Shown here one piece after another: positions 51,506-61,342 of a DNA stretch of 64,000 nt. The notes under the pieces were generated by a model that did not search any database, had not been told where the DNA came from, and was given only the letters and a program-made list of their open reading frames with translations. This stretch comes from Sphingobacterium daejeonense. Lineage in GTDB: Bacteria; Bacteroidota; Bacteroidia; Sphingobacteriales; Sphingobacteriaceae. Position 1 is the stretch's first letter; each line of letters opens with the position of its first letter. The stretch is from the NCBI RefSeq assembly GCF_901472535.1, contig NZ_LR590470.1, positions 3,844,001-3,908,000 of the forward strand, written 5' to 3'. A program made the translations under genes and the position numbers.

Positions 51506-52681
51506 ATGAATAACGAACAATCCAAAATAATACGTGAACAAGCCCAACGTTCTTCACTTAGAGAACATTCGGTTCCATTATACCTGACTTCAAGTTTCAT
51601 CTTTGACAGTGCCGAACAAGGACGTGCTGTATTTGCAGACGAAGAGGAAGCAATGGTTTACTCGCGCTATGCAAACCCGAATACCACAGAATTTATCAAT
51701 AAAGTTTGCCTTCTAGAAGATGCTGAAGCAGGTCTTGCTTTCGCCTCTGGAATGGGTGCTATATTTGCTACTTTCGCCGCTTTTATGCAACAAGGTGACC
51801 ATATCGTATCTTCAAGGGCAATATTTGGATCAACACATCAATTGTTTACTCAGCTATTCCCTCGTTGGGGCGTCACGACAACTTATGTCGATGCTATTAA
51901 TCAAGAAGAATGGGAAAAAGCAATACAACCTAATACCAAATTCATCTTTTTAGAATCTCCTTCAAACCCAGGCTTGGAACTAGTAGATCTAGAATGGTTA
52001 GGTGGATTGAAGAAAAAATATCCGAACATTATTTTTGCCATAGACAATTGTTTCGCAACACCTTATCTGCAGAAACCATTACCTTATGGTTTTGACCTAT
52101 CAATCCATTCAGCAACAAAATATATGGATGGTCAAGGCCGTGTATTAGGCGGTGTAGTAGTTGGAAAAGAAGAACTGATTGAAAAAATGATGTTCTTGAT
52201 TCGTCATACAGGTCCAGCAATGTCACCATTCAATGCTTGGGTGCTTTCAAAAAGTATCGAAACACTAGGATTGAGAATGGACAGACACTGTTCAAATGCG
52301 TTAGCTCTAGCTCAAGAATTAGAAAAAAATAAAGAAATACTAGATGTAAAATATCCTTTTCTTCCTTCCCACCCTCAATATGAATTAGCTAAAAAACAAA
52401 TGAAAGCTGGAGGTGGTATTGTTACAATTGAAGTTAAAGGCGGAAAAGAAAGAGCATTCCAATTTTTGGATGCCCTAAAAATGATTTTATATACTTCAAA
52501 TCTTGGTGATTCGCGCAGTATTGCAACCCATCCTGCTTCCACAACACACTCAAAACTAACAGAAGAAGAAAGAGAAAAATTAGGAATCAGACCTGGAACT
52601 ATTAGACTGTCTATAGGTATTGAAGACCAAAATGATATCATTCAAGATATCTTGCAAGCACTGGATGCTTCTGTAAAATAA
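51506..52681 (+). CDS. metZ: O-succinylhomoserine sulfhydrylase-type PLP enzyme
   Basis: An intact protein of about 391 residues of the Cys/Met metabolism PLP family. It has the family start PLYLTSSFIFDSAEQG, YSRYANPNTTEF, the PLP lysine in HSATKYMDGQGRVLGG and the C-terminal LGDSRSIATHPASTTH. The SSF and DGQGR forms point to O-succinylhomoserine sulfhydrylase rather than cystathionine gamma-synthase or O-acetylhomoserine sulfhydrylase; these close relatives cannot be excluded. The start at 51506 is chosen because the upstream TTG lies in the -7 box. Confidence 0.85.
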   Translation: MNNEQSKIIREQAQRSSLREHSVPLYLTSSFIFDSAEQGRAVFADEEEAMVYSRYANPNTTEFINKVCLLEDAEAGLAFASGMGAIFATFAAFMQQGDHIVSSRAIFGSTHQLFTQLFPRWGVTTTYVDAINQEEWEKAIQPNTKFIFLESPSNPGLELVDLEWLGGLKKKYPNIIFAIDNCFATPYLQKPLPYGFDLSIHSATKYMDGQGRVLGGVVVGKEELIEKMMFLIRHTGPAMSPFNAWVLSKSIETLGLRMDRHCSNALALAQELEKNKEILDVKYPFLPSHPQYELAKKQMKAGGGIVTIEVKGGKERAFQFLDALKMILYTSNLGDSRSIATHPASTTHSKLTEEEREKLGIRPGTIRLSIGIEDQNDIIQDILQALDASVK

Positions 52682-52685
52682 AAAA

Positions 52686-52890
52686 AGACATAAGACATAA
52701 GACAATAGAACTTATATAACTTGTAAAAAAATTCGCTGTCTTAGAATTATAATGCTGTCTTAAAAATTTAAAAAGACAAGAGCCGGATTAATCCGGCTCT
52801 TCATATTTTCAGACAATAGAGATTATACAAATATCCCACAAACCAAATCTAATGTCTAATGTCTATTGTCTAATGTCTAAAGACTAAAGT
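52686..52890 (+). repeat. opposed heptamer arrays (AGACATA type) between metZ-like gene and tpx
   Basis: Left array 52686-52708 reads AGACATA, AGACATA, AGACAAT. Right array 52847-52890 reads reverse-oriented TAATGTC, TAATGTC, TATTGTC, TAATGTC, TAAAGAC. Between them lie a 24-bp palindrome and a single AGACAAT unit (52811). Both ends abut gene stops (five bases from each). Confidence 0.85.
52778..52801. terminator. 24-bp perfect palindrome, likely bidirectional terminator
   Basis: AAGAGCCGGATT is followed without spacer by its exact complement. It lies between convergent genes and between the opposed heptamer arrays. Only a weak T-rich tail (ATATTTT) follows. Confidence 0.65.
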
Positions 52891-52894
52891 CCCT

Positions 52895-53392
52895 CTAAAC
52901 CGCCGCTAAAGCTGCTTCGTAGTTAGGTTCTTCGGTAGTTTCTGCGATTTGCTCTGTATATTTCACTTTGCCATTTTCGTCAACCACCACTACAGAACGG
53001 CTTAACAATCCTGTCAAAGGTCCATCAGTGAATTTCACACCATAAGCATTCGCGAAGGATTCATCTTTAAAATCCGATAAAGTAATCACGTTTTCTAGAC
53101 CTTCGGCCGCACAAAAACGACTTTGAGCAAATGGAAGATCCTTAGAAATACACAATACAACTGTATTGTCTAAGCCTGAAGCCTTCTCGTTAAATTGACG
53201 TACTGACATGGCACATGTTCCGGTATCAATACTTGGAAATATATTTAGGATAACTTTCTTTCCTGCAAAATCTTTTAATGATTTTTGTGACAAATCGCCA
53301 GCTGTAAGTGTAAAATCTGGAGCTGTCTCACCTACTTTAGGTAATTCTCCGCTGGTATGCACTGCATTACCTTTAAATGATACTTGAGCCAT
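52895..53392 (-). CDS. tpx: thiol peroxidase, atypical 2-Cys peroxiredoxin
   Basis: An intact 165-residue Tpx. The peroxidatic cysteine Cys60 is in [17 protein letters not shown], the resolving Cys94 in [22 protein letters not shown] and [13 protein letters not shown] are family blocks. It reduces lipid and other peroxides with thioredoxin. The start [12 protein letters not shown] at 53392 is preferred to an upstream one at 53428 that adds a poor extension. Confidence 0.95.
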   Translation of the reverse strand: MAQVSFKGNAVHTSGELPKVGETAPDFTLTAGDLSQKSLKDFAGKKVILNIFPSIDTGTCAMSVRQFNEKASGLDNTVVLCISKDLPFAQSRFCAAEGLENVITLSDFKDESFANAYGVKFTDGPLTGLLSRSVVVVDENGKVKYTEQIAETTEEPNYEAALAAV

Positions 53393-53565
53393 AAATAGTT
53401 TTTTATATATGTTTATATTCAAAACCAATATACCTCATTTATGTTTTGATTAAAAACAATTGTCCTTTATTTATTAATAATTGACAAAAATTTTATATTA
53501 ATTAACAAAATTTTACTATGTTAGCATATCAAATAGTTTTTGAAAAACGCTAATCAATAATTACT

Positions 53566-54786
53566 ATGAAACGATTATTACTCAGTTTGTTATTAGCTTC
53601 CCCTTCCCTTTTATTTGCTCAGGGTTCTCAAGTTAATACCCAAAGCCAAAAAGCAGTGGGTATGGCGGGCGCAGGGTCCGCACTTTTTATCGATGAAACT
53701 TCAATCGTATACAACCCGGGCGCTTTGGTAAAAATGGAAAACAATGGGGTACAAATAGGTGGTAGCGCCATCATGTACAGATCTCAATTCCAAGAAGCAG
53801 GAAGTCCAGACGTACATAACACCAGATTTCAAATCTCTCCCCCCTTCGGAGCTTATGCCACTTTCGGACCTAAAGGCTCTTGGTGGAAAGCAGGGATCGG
53901 AGTATATACCCCTTTTGGAGGATCTGTTGATTGGGGAACTGAATGGCCAGGAAGATTCTCCTTGACTCACCTTTCGATGCGAGCAATCTATATCCAACCA
54001 ACAGTTAGTTTTAAATTAACAGAACAGTTCAGCGTCGGTGGTGGATTTGTTTACAACATCGGTCTTGTAGATCTTGGAAGAGCATTGCCTGTTTTTTATC
54101 CAGATGGAAGAAACGGCCAAGCAACTCTTAAAGGTACTGGAACCGGAATGGGATACAACTTAGGTGTACACTATACATTGGATGAAACATTTGCTCTATC
54201 TGTAAATTACCGTTCGAAGGTCGTTACTAAACTAGAAGGTGGTGACGCTACTTTTGATGTGCCATCTTCATTGGCAGCGAATTTCCCGAATGGAAAATTT
54301 GACGCTGAATTGCCTTTGCCATCTTCATTCAACGTAGGTATCACATTCCCACTTTCTGAAAAAGTCGATGCAGCAATTGATGGATCTTTAATCAATTACA
54401 GCATTTACAAAGAATTGGTGTTCGACTATGAAAACAATACACCAGTGTTACAGGATACCCGATCTGAAAAAAGATATCAAAATGCATTCTCAGGAAAAGC
54501 AGGTATCAACTACGAAGTAAATGATAAATTAGACCTTCGGTTAGGTGCTGGTTATGTATACACTCCTGTGCAAGCAAAATATGTATATCCAGAAACTCCA
54601 GATAATAACCGTGTAATGGCCGCTGGTGGTTTAACCTATAAATTCAACCCTAATTGGCAAATGTCCGCAGCATATGTATTCCAAAAAATATTGAAGAGAA
54701 CAACCACAAATGCTGAAACGCAATTAAGAGGTGCATATGAAACAAATATTCATGCACCAGGTATTTCTGTATCTTATTATTGGTAG
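53566..54786 (+). CDS. OmpP1/FadL family outer-membrane transporter
   Basis: An intact 406-residue protein with signal peptide (MKRLLLSLLLASPSLLFAQ). QSQKAVGMAGAGSALFIDETSIVYNPGALV is the FadL N-terminal plug motif, NPGA being typical; beta-barrel strands follow and the last residues HAPGISVSYYW end in an aromatic residue as needed for barrel insertion. FadL proteins take up fatty acids or hydrophobic compounds. The next gene, 10 bp downstream, is an SGNH esterase lipoprotein, which fits a lipid-use pair. Confidence 0.92.
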   Translation: MKRLLLSLLLASPSLLFAQGSQVNTQSQKAVGMAGAGSALFIDETSIVYNPGALVKMENNGVQIGGSAIMYRSQFQEAGSPDVHNTRFQISPPFGAYATFGPKGSWWKAGIGVYTPFGGSVDWGTEWPGRFSLTHLSMRAIYIQPTVSFKLTEQFSVGGGFVYNIGLVDLGRALPVFYPDGRNGQATLKGTGTGMGYNLGVHYTLDETFALSVNYRSKVVTKLEGGDATFDVPSSLAANFPNGKFDAELPLPSSFNVGITFPLSEKVDAAIDGSLINYSIYKELVFDYENNTPVLQDTRSEKRYQNAFSGKAGINYEVNDKLDLRLGAGYVYTPVQAKYVYPETPDNNRVMAAGGLTYKFNPNWQMSAAYVFQKILKRTTTNAETQLRGAYETNIHAPGISVSYYW

Positions 54787-54796
54787 GACTTAAATT

Positions 54797-56112
54797 ATGA
54801 AAACAATGAAAAAGAATTTCAAACTATATATTGGACTTGCATTAATAGGACTTGCAAGCTCATGTGCTCCCTCATTGGATGAATTTGAACCAAGTAAAGG
54901 TACTGCCGACTTCTCAAAATTTATCGCAGTAGGAAACTCCTTGACTTCTGGATATGCAGATAATGGACTATATCTTGAAGGGCAAAAAGTAGCATTCCCA
55001 AATTTAATCGCTGAACAGTTAAAAGAAGTTGGTGGTGGAGAATTTACTTCCCCCATTCTTTAGCCAAGACCAAGAAAATGGCTCTGGTTACATTAAATTC
55101 GGTGGATTTGATACAAATGGCAACCCAGTGATGGAACCTGTTACAGATAAATTAGCCGTAAGAGGACTAAATCCTGATGGAAAACCATTGTACACCAAAT
55201 ACACAGATCCTATCCAAAACTTAGGTGTACCTGGAATGCGCCTAGATATGTCTATGGCTCCTGGTGTCGGAACAGTTATGGGAAACCCATATTTCGAACG
55301 CCTTTTACCTGAAGGAACACCAGCAACAATGAAATATGTAGAATATGCCGCAAGTCACGAACACACCTTCTTTACCTTTTGGTTAGGAAATAACGATGTG
55401 CTTGGTTATGCTACAAATGGTGCTGCCGCAACTGAAGATGCAACTAAAAAATTATTAGATCTTCCAACATTCGAATTTGCGTATAATGCATTTGTGAAAG
55501 CACTTGTTGGAACTGGAGCTAAAGGTGTGGTTGCAACAATCCCTGATGTTACGGCCATCCCAGTGTTAAATACCCTAACAACAGCTCGCTTAAATGCTGC
55601 CGTTGAAGCTGCTACTGAAGGTCAAGCAAAAAATGTATATATCGCAACGAAAAAAGGACCAAGAATAGCAACAGAAACTGATTTATTTATGTTGACTTTC
55701 CCAACAGCTTTATTGGGAAAACCAAATGAGGCTGGAATTCCATACGGTATCCATCCTTTGAATCCAATTGCCGATAACTATGTATTGGACAAAGATGAAG
55801 TGGTAGAAGTATCGAACAGAGTAAAAGCTTTTAACGAAAAAATCAAAGCAATTGCTGGAGCAAATGACCTAGCTGTAGCTGACGTATATACGTTCTTAAA
55901 CAAAGTAAAATCAGGATACAACTATAATGGTGTACATATCTCAGCAGCATTTATAACTGGTAATGCCTTCTCACTAGATGGCGTCCACCTAACCCCTATG
56001 GGAAATGCAATCGTAGCTAACGTATTTATCGACGCTATAAACGCTAAATACAACTCCAAAAATCGGAAAAATTGACGTCAGTCAATACCGAGGAGTTAAG
56101 TTTCCGAATTAG
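54797..56112 (+). CDS. SGNH/GDSL hydrolase lipoprotein (frame broken twice)
   Basis: About 438 residues. Lipobox ASSC (Cys23); block I FIAVGNSLTSGYADNG with the nucleophile Ser48; FWLGNNDVLGYA gives the block III Gly/Asn; SLDGVHLTPMGNAIVA has the catalytic Asp-x-x-His. Extra bases at 55050-55054 (C) and 56058-56062 (A) break the frame; the natural end reads KIGKIDVSQYRGVKFPN with stop at 56110-56112. Such proteins are outer-membrane esterases or lipases in Bacteroidota. It follows the FadL porin by 10 bp and a terminator closes the pair. Confidence 0.9.
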
Positions 56113-56122
56113 TGAAAAAACT

Positions 56123-56151
56123 AAAAAACCCTCCCGAAAAGAGGGTTTTTT
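56123..56151 (+). terminator. terminator of the FadL-SGNH pair
   Basis: AAAAACCCTC/GAGGGTTTTT stem with a seven-base loop and T-run, eleven bases after the repaired stop codon. Confidence 0.9.
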
Positions 56152-56158
56152 AGTTTTT

Positions 56159-56284
56159 AGATATGAGATGTGAGATATGGGATATGAGAAATTTGAAAGC
56201 CTGCCTATCCCACTTTCTATCTCAAATCTCAAATCTCATATCTCACATCTCACATCCAATTTTCACATCTCACATCTCACATCT
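56159..56284 (+). repeat. opposed heptamer arrays (AGATRTG type)
   Basis: Left array 56159-56190 has AGATATG, AGATGTG, AGATATG, GGATATG. Right array 56217-56284 has at least eight reverse-oriented units (TCAAATC, TCATATC, TCACATC). It lies between the SGNH terminator and osmC. The arms can pair over 30 bp or more. Confidence 0.88.
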
Positions 56285-56316
56285 ATTCCCTACCTTTACA
56301 CCATAAATCAAAAAAC

Positions 56317-56733
56317 ATGAAAGTTCATTTAAAAAGACAGAATCAAGGAGTACATTTTGAAGCATCTAGCGAGTTGTCTTCAGTAAAGGTGAATATTGAT
56401 GGACCTGAATCCATTGGTGGCGAAGGAAAGGGTGTGAGACCTATGGAATTGGTATTGATGGCATTGGGTTCCTGCAGTGTATTCGACTTAACTACAATCT
56501 TGCAAAAGCAACGCCAGGATATACAAGATATTGATGTAGAGGTACAGGGAGAACGTCGTGAAGAGATCCCAAATATCTTCACTAAGATTCATATAGCTTT
56601 TAAATTAAAAGGTGAAATCGATCCTGCAAAAGCAGAAAGAGCAGCTGAATTGGCCGTAAAGAAATATTGCTCAGTGCATGATATGTTGGCTAATGGTGGA
56701 ATTGAAATTACCTATAGCCTTCAAATCAATTAA
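56317..56733 (+). CDS. OsmC family peroxiredoxin-like protein
   Basis: A 138-residue OsmC/Ohr-fold protein. The two redox cysteines are Cys53 in LMALGSCSVFDL and Cys118 in VKKYCSVHDML, in the expected positions. The YhfA-type OsmC subgroup is most similar in length and motif spacing. A role in reduction of organic hydroperoxides is likely. It is convergent with the LacI regulator (two bases between stops). Confidence 0.9.
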   Translation: MKVHLKRQNQGVHFEASSELSSVKVNIDGPESIGGEGKGVRPMELVLMALGSCSVFDLTTILQKQRQDIQDIDVEVQGERREEIPNIFTKIHIAFKLKGEIDPAKAERAAELAVKKYCSVHDMLANGGIEITYSLQIN

Positions 56734-56735
56734 AA

Positions 56736-57747
56736 TTATTTAAGGACTAATTTTGAGGGATATACCACTTCTTGTGCAGTATCGGTATATTCTTTCTTAT
56801 CTATAATATCGAACAATATTTCAGCAGCTTTATGTGCTTGTTTTTCTGGATATTGTTCGATACTACCCATTGGCGGATTATCCATATACTTCCACAAAGG
56901 ATAATTGGCATAACTGATAAAAAACATATCTTGATTTAGAATAATGCCACGTTGTTTCGCATAACGAATTAAATCCAAAGTCACAAAATCATTGAATGAA
57001 ATTAATGCTGAAGGACGGTCTACCAAAGTGCAAATCTTTTCCATGGCTTCTTCATTCCCTGCTTCTGTTAAATCAGTATTCACAACATAACTAGCATCAT
57101 ATTCTATCCCATTTTTGTCCATAGCTACTTTAAAAGCCTCAGCTCTTTCCTTCGAAGCCAATAGAGATTCAGGACCATTGATCAAGGCTATCTTTTGATG
57201 ACCACGATCCACAAAAGCATCAATCGCTTCTATCATTCCTGACGCTAGATCACTGTAAACTTTATGCACATTGGGCATATCCGGCACACAATCAAAAAAC
57301 ACAATAGGAATTTCTGTTTTGGCAAGGATATCTAAGAAGTCCGTGTCGCCAGTATTCTTGCTCATAGAAATTAAGATACCATCAACACGATGTTTTTTAA
57401 AAGTTTGGATAATATTCAGCTCCCTATTTTCGTCATCCAGGGATTGACCCAATAGAACCGTATATTTTCTCTCTTCAGCCACATTTTCAATAGCTGAAAT
57501 TGCTTCCGAGAAAAATGGCTCAGATAATTTTGGCAAGATTACCCCAATTGTAAATGTCTTCCGCTGTTTAAAAAATATGGCAGTTTTGGTTAGGCTCATA
57601 AGCCATCTCCTCCGCCATTTTCTTAACACGCATCGTCGTAACCAAACCAATGCTTGGATGGTCATTCAATGCTCGTGAAACAGTAGAAGGGGAAATTTTA
57701 AGCTTCCTTGCGATTTCCTTGATAGTCGTGGGTTTATTGCCTGCCAT
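56736..57747 (-). CDS. LacI family transcription regulator (frame broken once)
   Basis: About 337 residues. The start at 57747 gives the complete LacI helix-turn-helix TTIKEIARKLKISPSTVSRALNDHPSIG with hinge RVKKMAEEMAYEPN. One extra A (T-run 57584-57587 on the plus strand) shifts the frame before FFKQRKTFTIGVILP, after which the periplasmic-binding-protein-like effector domain runs to the end. Frames beginning at 57665 would lose the DNA-binding domain. The effector is unknown; no target operon is adjacent except the S41 protease cluster on the same strand. Confidence 0.9.
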
Positions 57748-57778
57748 GCATCAAAGTTAATAATTATAAAATGATTTA

Positions 57779-59215
57779 TTAATCCTTTATCATATTGCGG
57801 CGAGGGATTTTATTCAATTCCCGAATCTGACTCCGATTTGTTTTTACGCTTGACGTAACCCTCGCAGATGCCCTCGCATTTGATGCACCCAACAACGAAA
57901 GTCCTTTTTGTGTCATATCTTCTGAAGGGTCTCCAAGTAGCTTATGAATATTGTCGTTAGCCTGGAAATTAGCGGTAATACCATCCCAATAATCCGTAAA
58001 ACCTTGCGCATTGATGATCTTAAATGAGGCAGCCCATAGACCAACATCATCGGAAATATCCTCCCTAAAGAAACCAACAGGCTTGCCATAGGTCGATTTC
58101 TCATATCCTACCAACTGAACTTTCATATATGGCATTAAAGCTGAGATAACGATCTCACTCGCAGAGGCGGTATAGTCACTTACTAGAAAAACAACATCGG
58201 TAACTTCTAGACCATTATTATCCCTTGCAAAGATCTCATCAACAAATTCTGTACTACCCTCATTCCGCTCTCTCTCCAAGTTTTTATTAACATCATATTT
58301 GAACATGACTTTTTTATCACCACTGCTGTTGATGATTTTATTCAATAGATAGATCGCTGAACTTACATAACCACCACCATTATAGCGTAAATCTACAATA
58401 AGCTTCTTTACCTGTTGAGCTCCAAAAACCGTGAATGTAGAATCAATTCCTTTTTTCATCTTGGAGTCCGAACCACCAGACCTAAGCTCTTCAAAGGATG
58501 ACAATGCAATATAACCTACTTTAGTGCTATTATCAGTGAAAACCTTTCCTAACATAAAGGGTTGAATGTCGTAGGTATCATAATTAAGGTTATGAGTTTT
58601 CTTTGTACCATTTATACTTTGGACAGTAATATTTAGGGTTTTTCTTTCGATGTATTCATCCACTTTCGATTGATTAGCATAAACCATGTTTTTATCACCT
58701 TCCATCTCCAATACCCTATCCCCTCTTTTTATGCCAGCTCTTTCACCAGGTGAACCACCCTCAACAAACATCACAAATAAGCTATCCTGCCTATCCCCAT
58801 CAAAGGCCATATAAAGACCATAACCATCCGTCACATCTGCACGTGATGAAGCATCAGAGCCTGAACTCAAATCCTCAATCCATGAAAACCTATCTAATGG
58901 ACCATTATAGCTTGGATGATAGATATAATTTGTCTTTTGTGGAGTCTGACTCATTAAATATCCCAATAACGCATCTGCATCATCATATTTATCTGTCAAG
59001 GTCGAAATTGGATTAGCCACCTCAATGGATGATTCCCAATAAGACAAATACTTGTATTTGGAATATACACTGTCCAAAACTTGTTGGGCAGCAGTCCTAG
59101 TTCCATCACCACCGGGTCTCGGTGGTGGGTCTATATCTTTAAGGTCCTTTTTACAACCAACAAATAATATAACGGTTGCAAGGATTATAATCTTTCCCAG
59201 TAATATGTTTTTCAT
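57779..59215 (-). CDS. S41 family C-terminal processing protease lipoprotein (copy 1)
   Basis: An intact 478-residue lipoprotein (lipobox FVGC, Cys21). A PDZ-like domain (about 140-215, GSPGERAGIKRGDRVLEMEGD) precedes the protease core: VDLRYNGGGYVSSA, nucleophile serine in DYTASASEIV (about 350) and lysine in YEKSTYGKPVG. It lies in the envelope and should act as a Ser/Lys endopeptidase. It is a paralogue of the gene 70 bp upstream; both end in similar ASARV/ASARR-rich tails. Confidence 0.9.
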   Translation of the reverse strand: MKNILLGKIIILATVILFVGCKKDLKDIDPPPRPGGDGTRTAAQQVLDSVYSKYKYLSYWESSIEVANPISTLTDKYDDADALLGYLMSQTPQKTNYIYHPSYNGPLDRFSWIEDLSSGSDASSRADVTDGYGLYMAFDGDRQDSLFVMFVEGGSPGERAGIKRGDRVLEMEGDKNMVYANQSKVDEYIERKTLNITVQSINGTKKTHNLNYDTYDIQPFMLGKVFTDNSTKVGYIALSSFEELRSGGSDSKMKKGIDSTFTVFGAQQVKKLIVDLRYNGGGYVSSAIYLLNKIINSSGDKKVMFKYDVNKNLERERNEGSTEFVDEIFARDNNGLEVTDVVFLVSDYTASASEIVISALMPYMKVQLVGYEKSTYGKPVGFFREDISDDVGLWAASFKIINAQGFTDYWDGITANFQANDNIHKLLGDPSEDMTQKGLSLLGASNARASARVTSSVKTNRSQIRELNKIPRRNMIKD

Positions 59216-59285
59216 CTGAATTATTAAGTAATCTCGAATTATACAAATTTGATTCCAATAATTGACTCAAATTTGAACAAAAAGA

Positions 59286-60785
59286 TTAATCCTTAATGGG
59301 CAATGATGGCATCTTATCTTTAGAAAACTTGTACATGTTGTTTCTGTAAGATTTCATCTCAGGTTGTTGTGGCGTTTGAATAACATCTAAACCTGTTTTT
59401 GATCTCCGTGCAGAAGCCCTTGCAGAATATGAACCTGTAGCAATATGGTCCAATGCTGCAGCAAGCAAACTCTCACTTTCATCACCCAGTTGAGTCAAGA
59501 AACCATCTCTAGCATCTTTCTTCTGACCAGTCAATCCACTGAAATAATCACCATAACCATCCTTATTGTTCATTTGGAAAGAAGTAATATATAAATCAGC
59601 ATACCCATTGACAGTTGGCCATCCAAAAAAGCCAACAGGTTTACCGTATGTTCCTCTTCCATTAGTCGTAATTAGTTCTACAGTCATATAAGGTTTCAGA
59701 ACATTGATCACCAATTCACTCGCGGATGCCGTACTAGTCGTACCCAAGAAATAAACTCTCGGTAAATTCAAGCTATTGGTCTTGTTGAAGTTCACAGATT
59801 GAAAAGGCGCTTCAGGATTCGAATTATCATTCCAACCAGCCTCAGCAAGGTTTTTATTTACCTTATAGTCATACATCTTTCCTTTCCCTGCTGCAACAGG
59901 CGCAATTAAATTTGCCATAAACTCCGCTGAACTCGTAGAACCACCACCATTGTACCTTAAGTCTACAACTAATTCATCGATGTTTGCCGTTTCAAACTCT
60001 TTGAAAGCATCCAACATCGCATTATAATAAGCATTCGGTTTAGAATTACTGAAAACATTGACAAATGAGGTGTAAAATAGATATCCCACTTTTTTGCGAT
60101 TGACAGTAAAGATTTTTTTGATCAATATTGGATCGATATTGTATGCTGCTGCCGATACTGTTATTTTTTTAGTGCCAGTTTCTCCAGCTGCCTGAACAAC
60201 TAATTCAAGAGCACCCTCTCCAGTCATAACTTTATAAAAGTTCTTGAAATCTTGTTTCTCGTCGGTATCGTAGTCAATCTTGGAATCACCATTGATACTT
60301 AAAATCTTCATCCCACGAATTAAACCAGCTTTCTCTGCTGGTGAACCCTTCTGAACTACCTTAACGTAAAGATTCGTTTCAGTGTTATTGTTCTGATCAG
60401 TAACAGAAATATAGATCGGGGTAATACCAGTTTCCTTATAAACCCCTTGCTGTATTTCTTCACTCACTGTTCCTGCGCGATCCACAAAACTAAAACGGTC
60501 ATCAGGTGCATCTTTTCTTAAGGCCGCAAATACTTCCTCGGAAGTCTGAAAGGAACCCGTAAAAGCTTTAAGATCTGCCTTACCATCAGTACCTACTTTT
60601 GGTTGAGGCAATTTCTCCTCCCAAAGCGAAAATAAAAGAGAATAAAAATACGTGGAATCCCTCAACAAAATCTCTTTATCAGGGTCGCGACCATCATCTT
60701 CTTCTGGTTTTACAGAATCTTTTTTACAGCCTACACAAAAGATAAGTGTAGCAAGAAAGGCAAAAACAATAAATCTTTTCATCAT
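59286..60785 (-). CDS. S41 family C-terminal processing protease lipoprotein (copy 2)
   Basis: An intact 499-residue lipoprotein (lipobox FCVGC, Cys20). PDZ-like segment GSPAEKAGLIRGMKILSINGD; protease core VDLRYNGGGSTSSAEF, nucleophile serine in STASASELV and lysine in RGTYGKPVGFFG. The architecture is the same as copy 1 and points to tandem duplication. It starts seven bases after the HAD-like gene, so it belongs to the lolD operon. Confidence 0.9.
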   Translation of the reverse strand: MMKRFIVFAFLATLIFCVGCKKDSVKPEEDDGRDPDKEILLRDSTYFYSLLFSLWEEKLPQPKVGTDGKADLKAFTGSFQTSEEVFAALRKDAPDDRFSFVDRAGTVSEEIQQGVYKETGITPIYISVTDQNNNTETNLYVKVVQKGSPAEKAGLIRGMKILSINGDSKIDYDTDEKQDFKNFYKVMTGEGALELVVQAAGETGTKKITVSAAAYNIDPILIKKIFTVNRKKVGYLFYTSFVNVFSNSKPNAYYNAMLDAFKEFETANIDELVVDLRYNGGGSTSSAEFMANLIAPVAAGKGKMYDYKVNKNLAEAGWNDNSNPEAPFQSVNFNKTNSLNLPRVYFLGTTSTASASELVINVLKPYMTVELITTNGRGTYGKPVGFFGWPTVNGYADLYITSFQMNNKDGYGDYFSGLTGQKKDARDGFLTQLGDESESLLAAALDHIATGSYSARASARRSKTGLDVIQTPQQPEMKSYRNNMYKFSKDKMPSLPIKD

Positions 60786-60792
60786 AATTTAG

Positions 60793-61341
60793 CTAGTTGT
60801 CTTGAATGAAAATCAAATCACTCTCGGTTATTTGATTTTCTGAAGCAATATAGCTAAATGGCTCAATATTTCGAAAACTTAACTCATCGATAAAATAGAT
60901 TTTAACATTCTTATCAAATCCTTGCCAGTCAATATGTTTTACTTTATTCAATTGCAAAGCAGGGTTGCCTTTTGTTAAAATCGCAATTGAAGAACCTCTT
61001 TCCAAAATAGATGCAAACAATAATTTTATTTCGTTGAAAAGGTAAAGCTTTAGTGGAAGATGCCCATTTACCATCAAACGCTCAAAATTCTCCTTATAAT
61101 CATTGCTAAAACTGAACCGCTCAGAAGTCATTTCATAAACCGCATCCTCACCCTTCTCAAGATAAACATCCTTCATAAAAGAAACCATATCTGTAGCCAT
61201 TGTCTTACCTTCAGTAAACTCAACAAATTGAGCAAACAAATAATAGATTTGTAACAGATAGTCCTTCTTAGGAATTAGGACATCATCAACTTCGAATAAA
61301 TAAAGTTTCTTATCTAATGGAATTTTAGAAATATCAATCAT
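60793..61341 (-). CDS. HAD-like protein with altered nucleophile motif
   Basis: A 182-residue protein with a HAD-type start LYLFEVDDVLIP. In an active HAD hydrolase the motif would be FDxDxTL; here the first Asp is Glu. Motif II is seen as IAILTKGNPALQLNKV, the last motif may be ESDLIFIQDN. The protein may thus be inactive or have another role. It has no signal peptide. It begins one base after the stop of the gene upstream, in the lolD operon. Confidence 0.65.
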   Translation of the reverse strand: MIDISKIPLDKKLYLFEVDDVLIPKKDYLLQIYYLFAQFVEFTEGKTMATDMVSFMKDVYLEKGEDAVYEMTSERFSFSNDYKENFERLMVNGHLPLKLYLFNEIKLLFASILERGSSIAILTKGNPALQLNKVKHIDWQGFDKNVKIYFIDELSFRNIEPFSYIASENQITESDLIFIQDN

Positions 61342-61342
61342 A

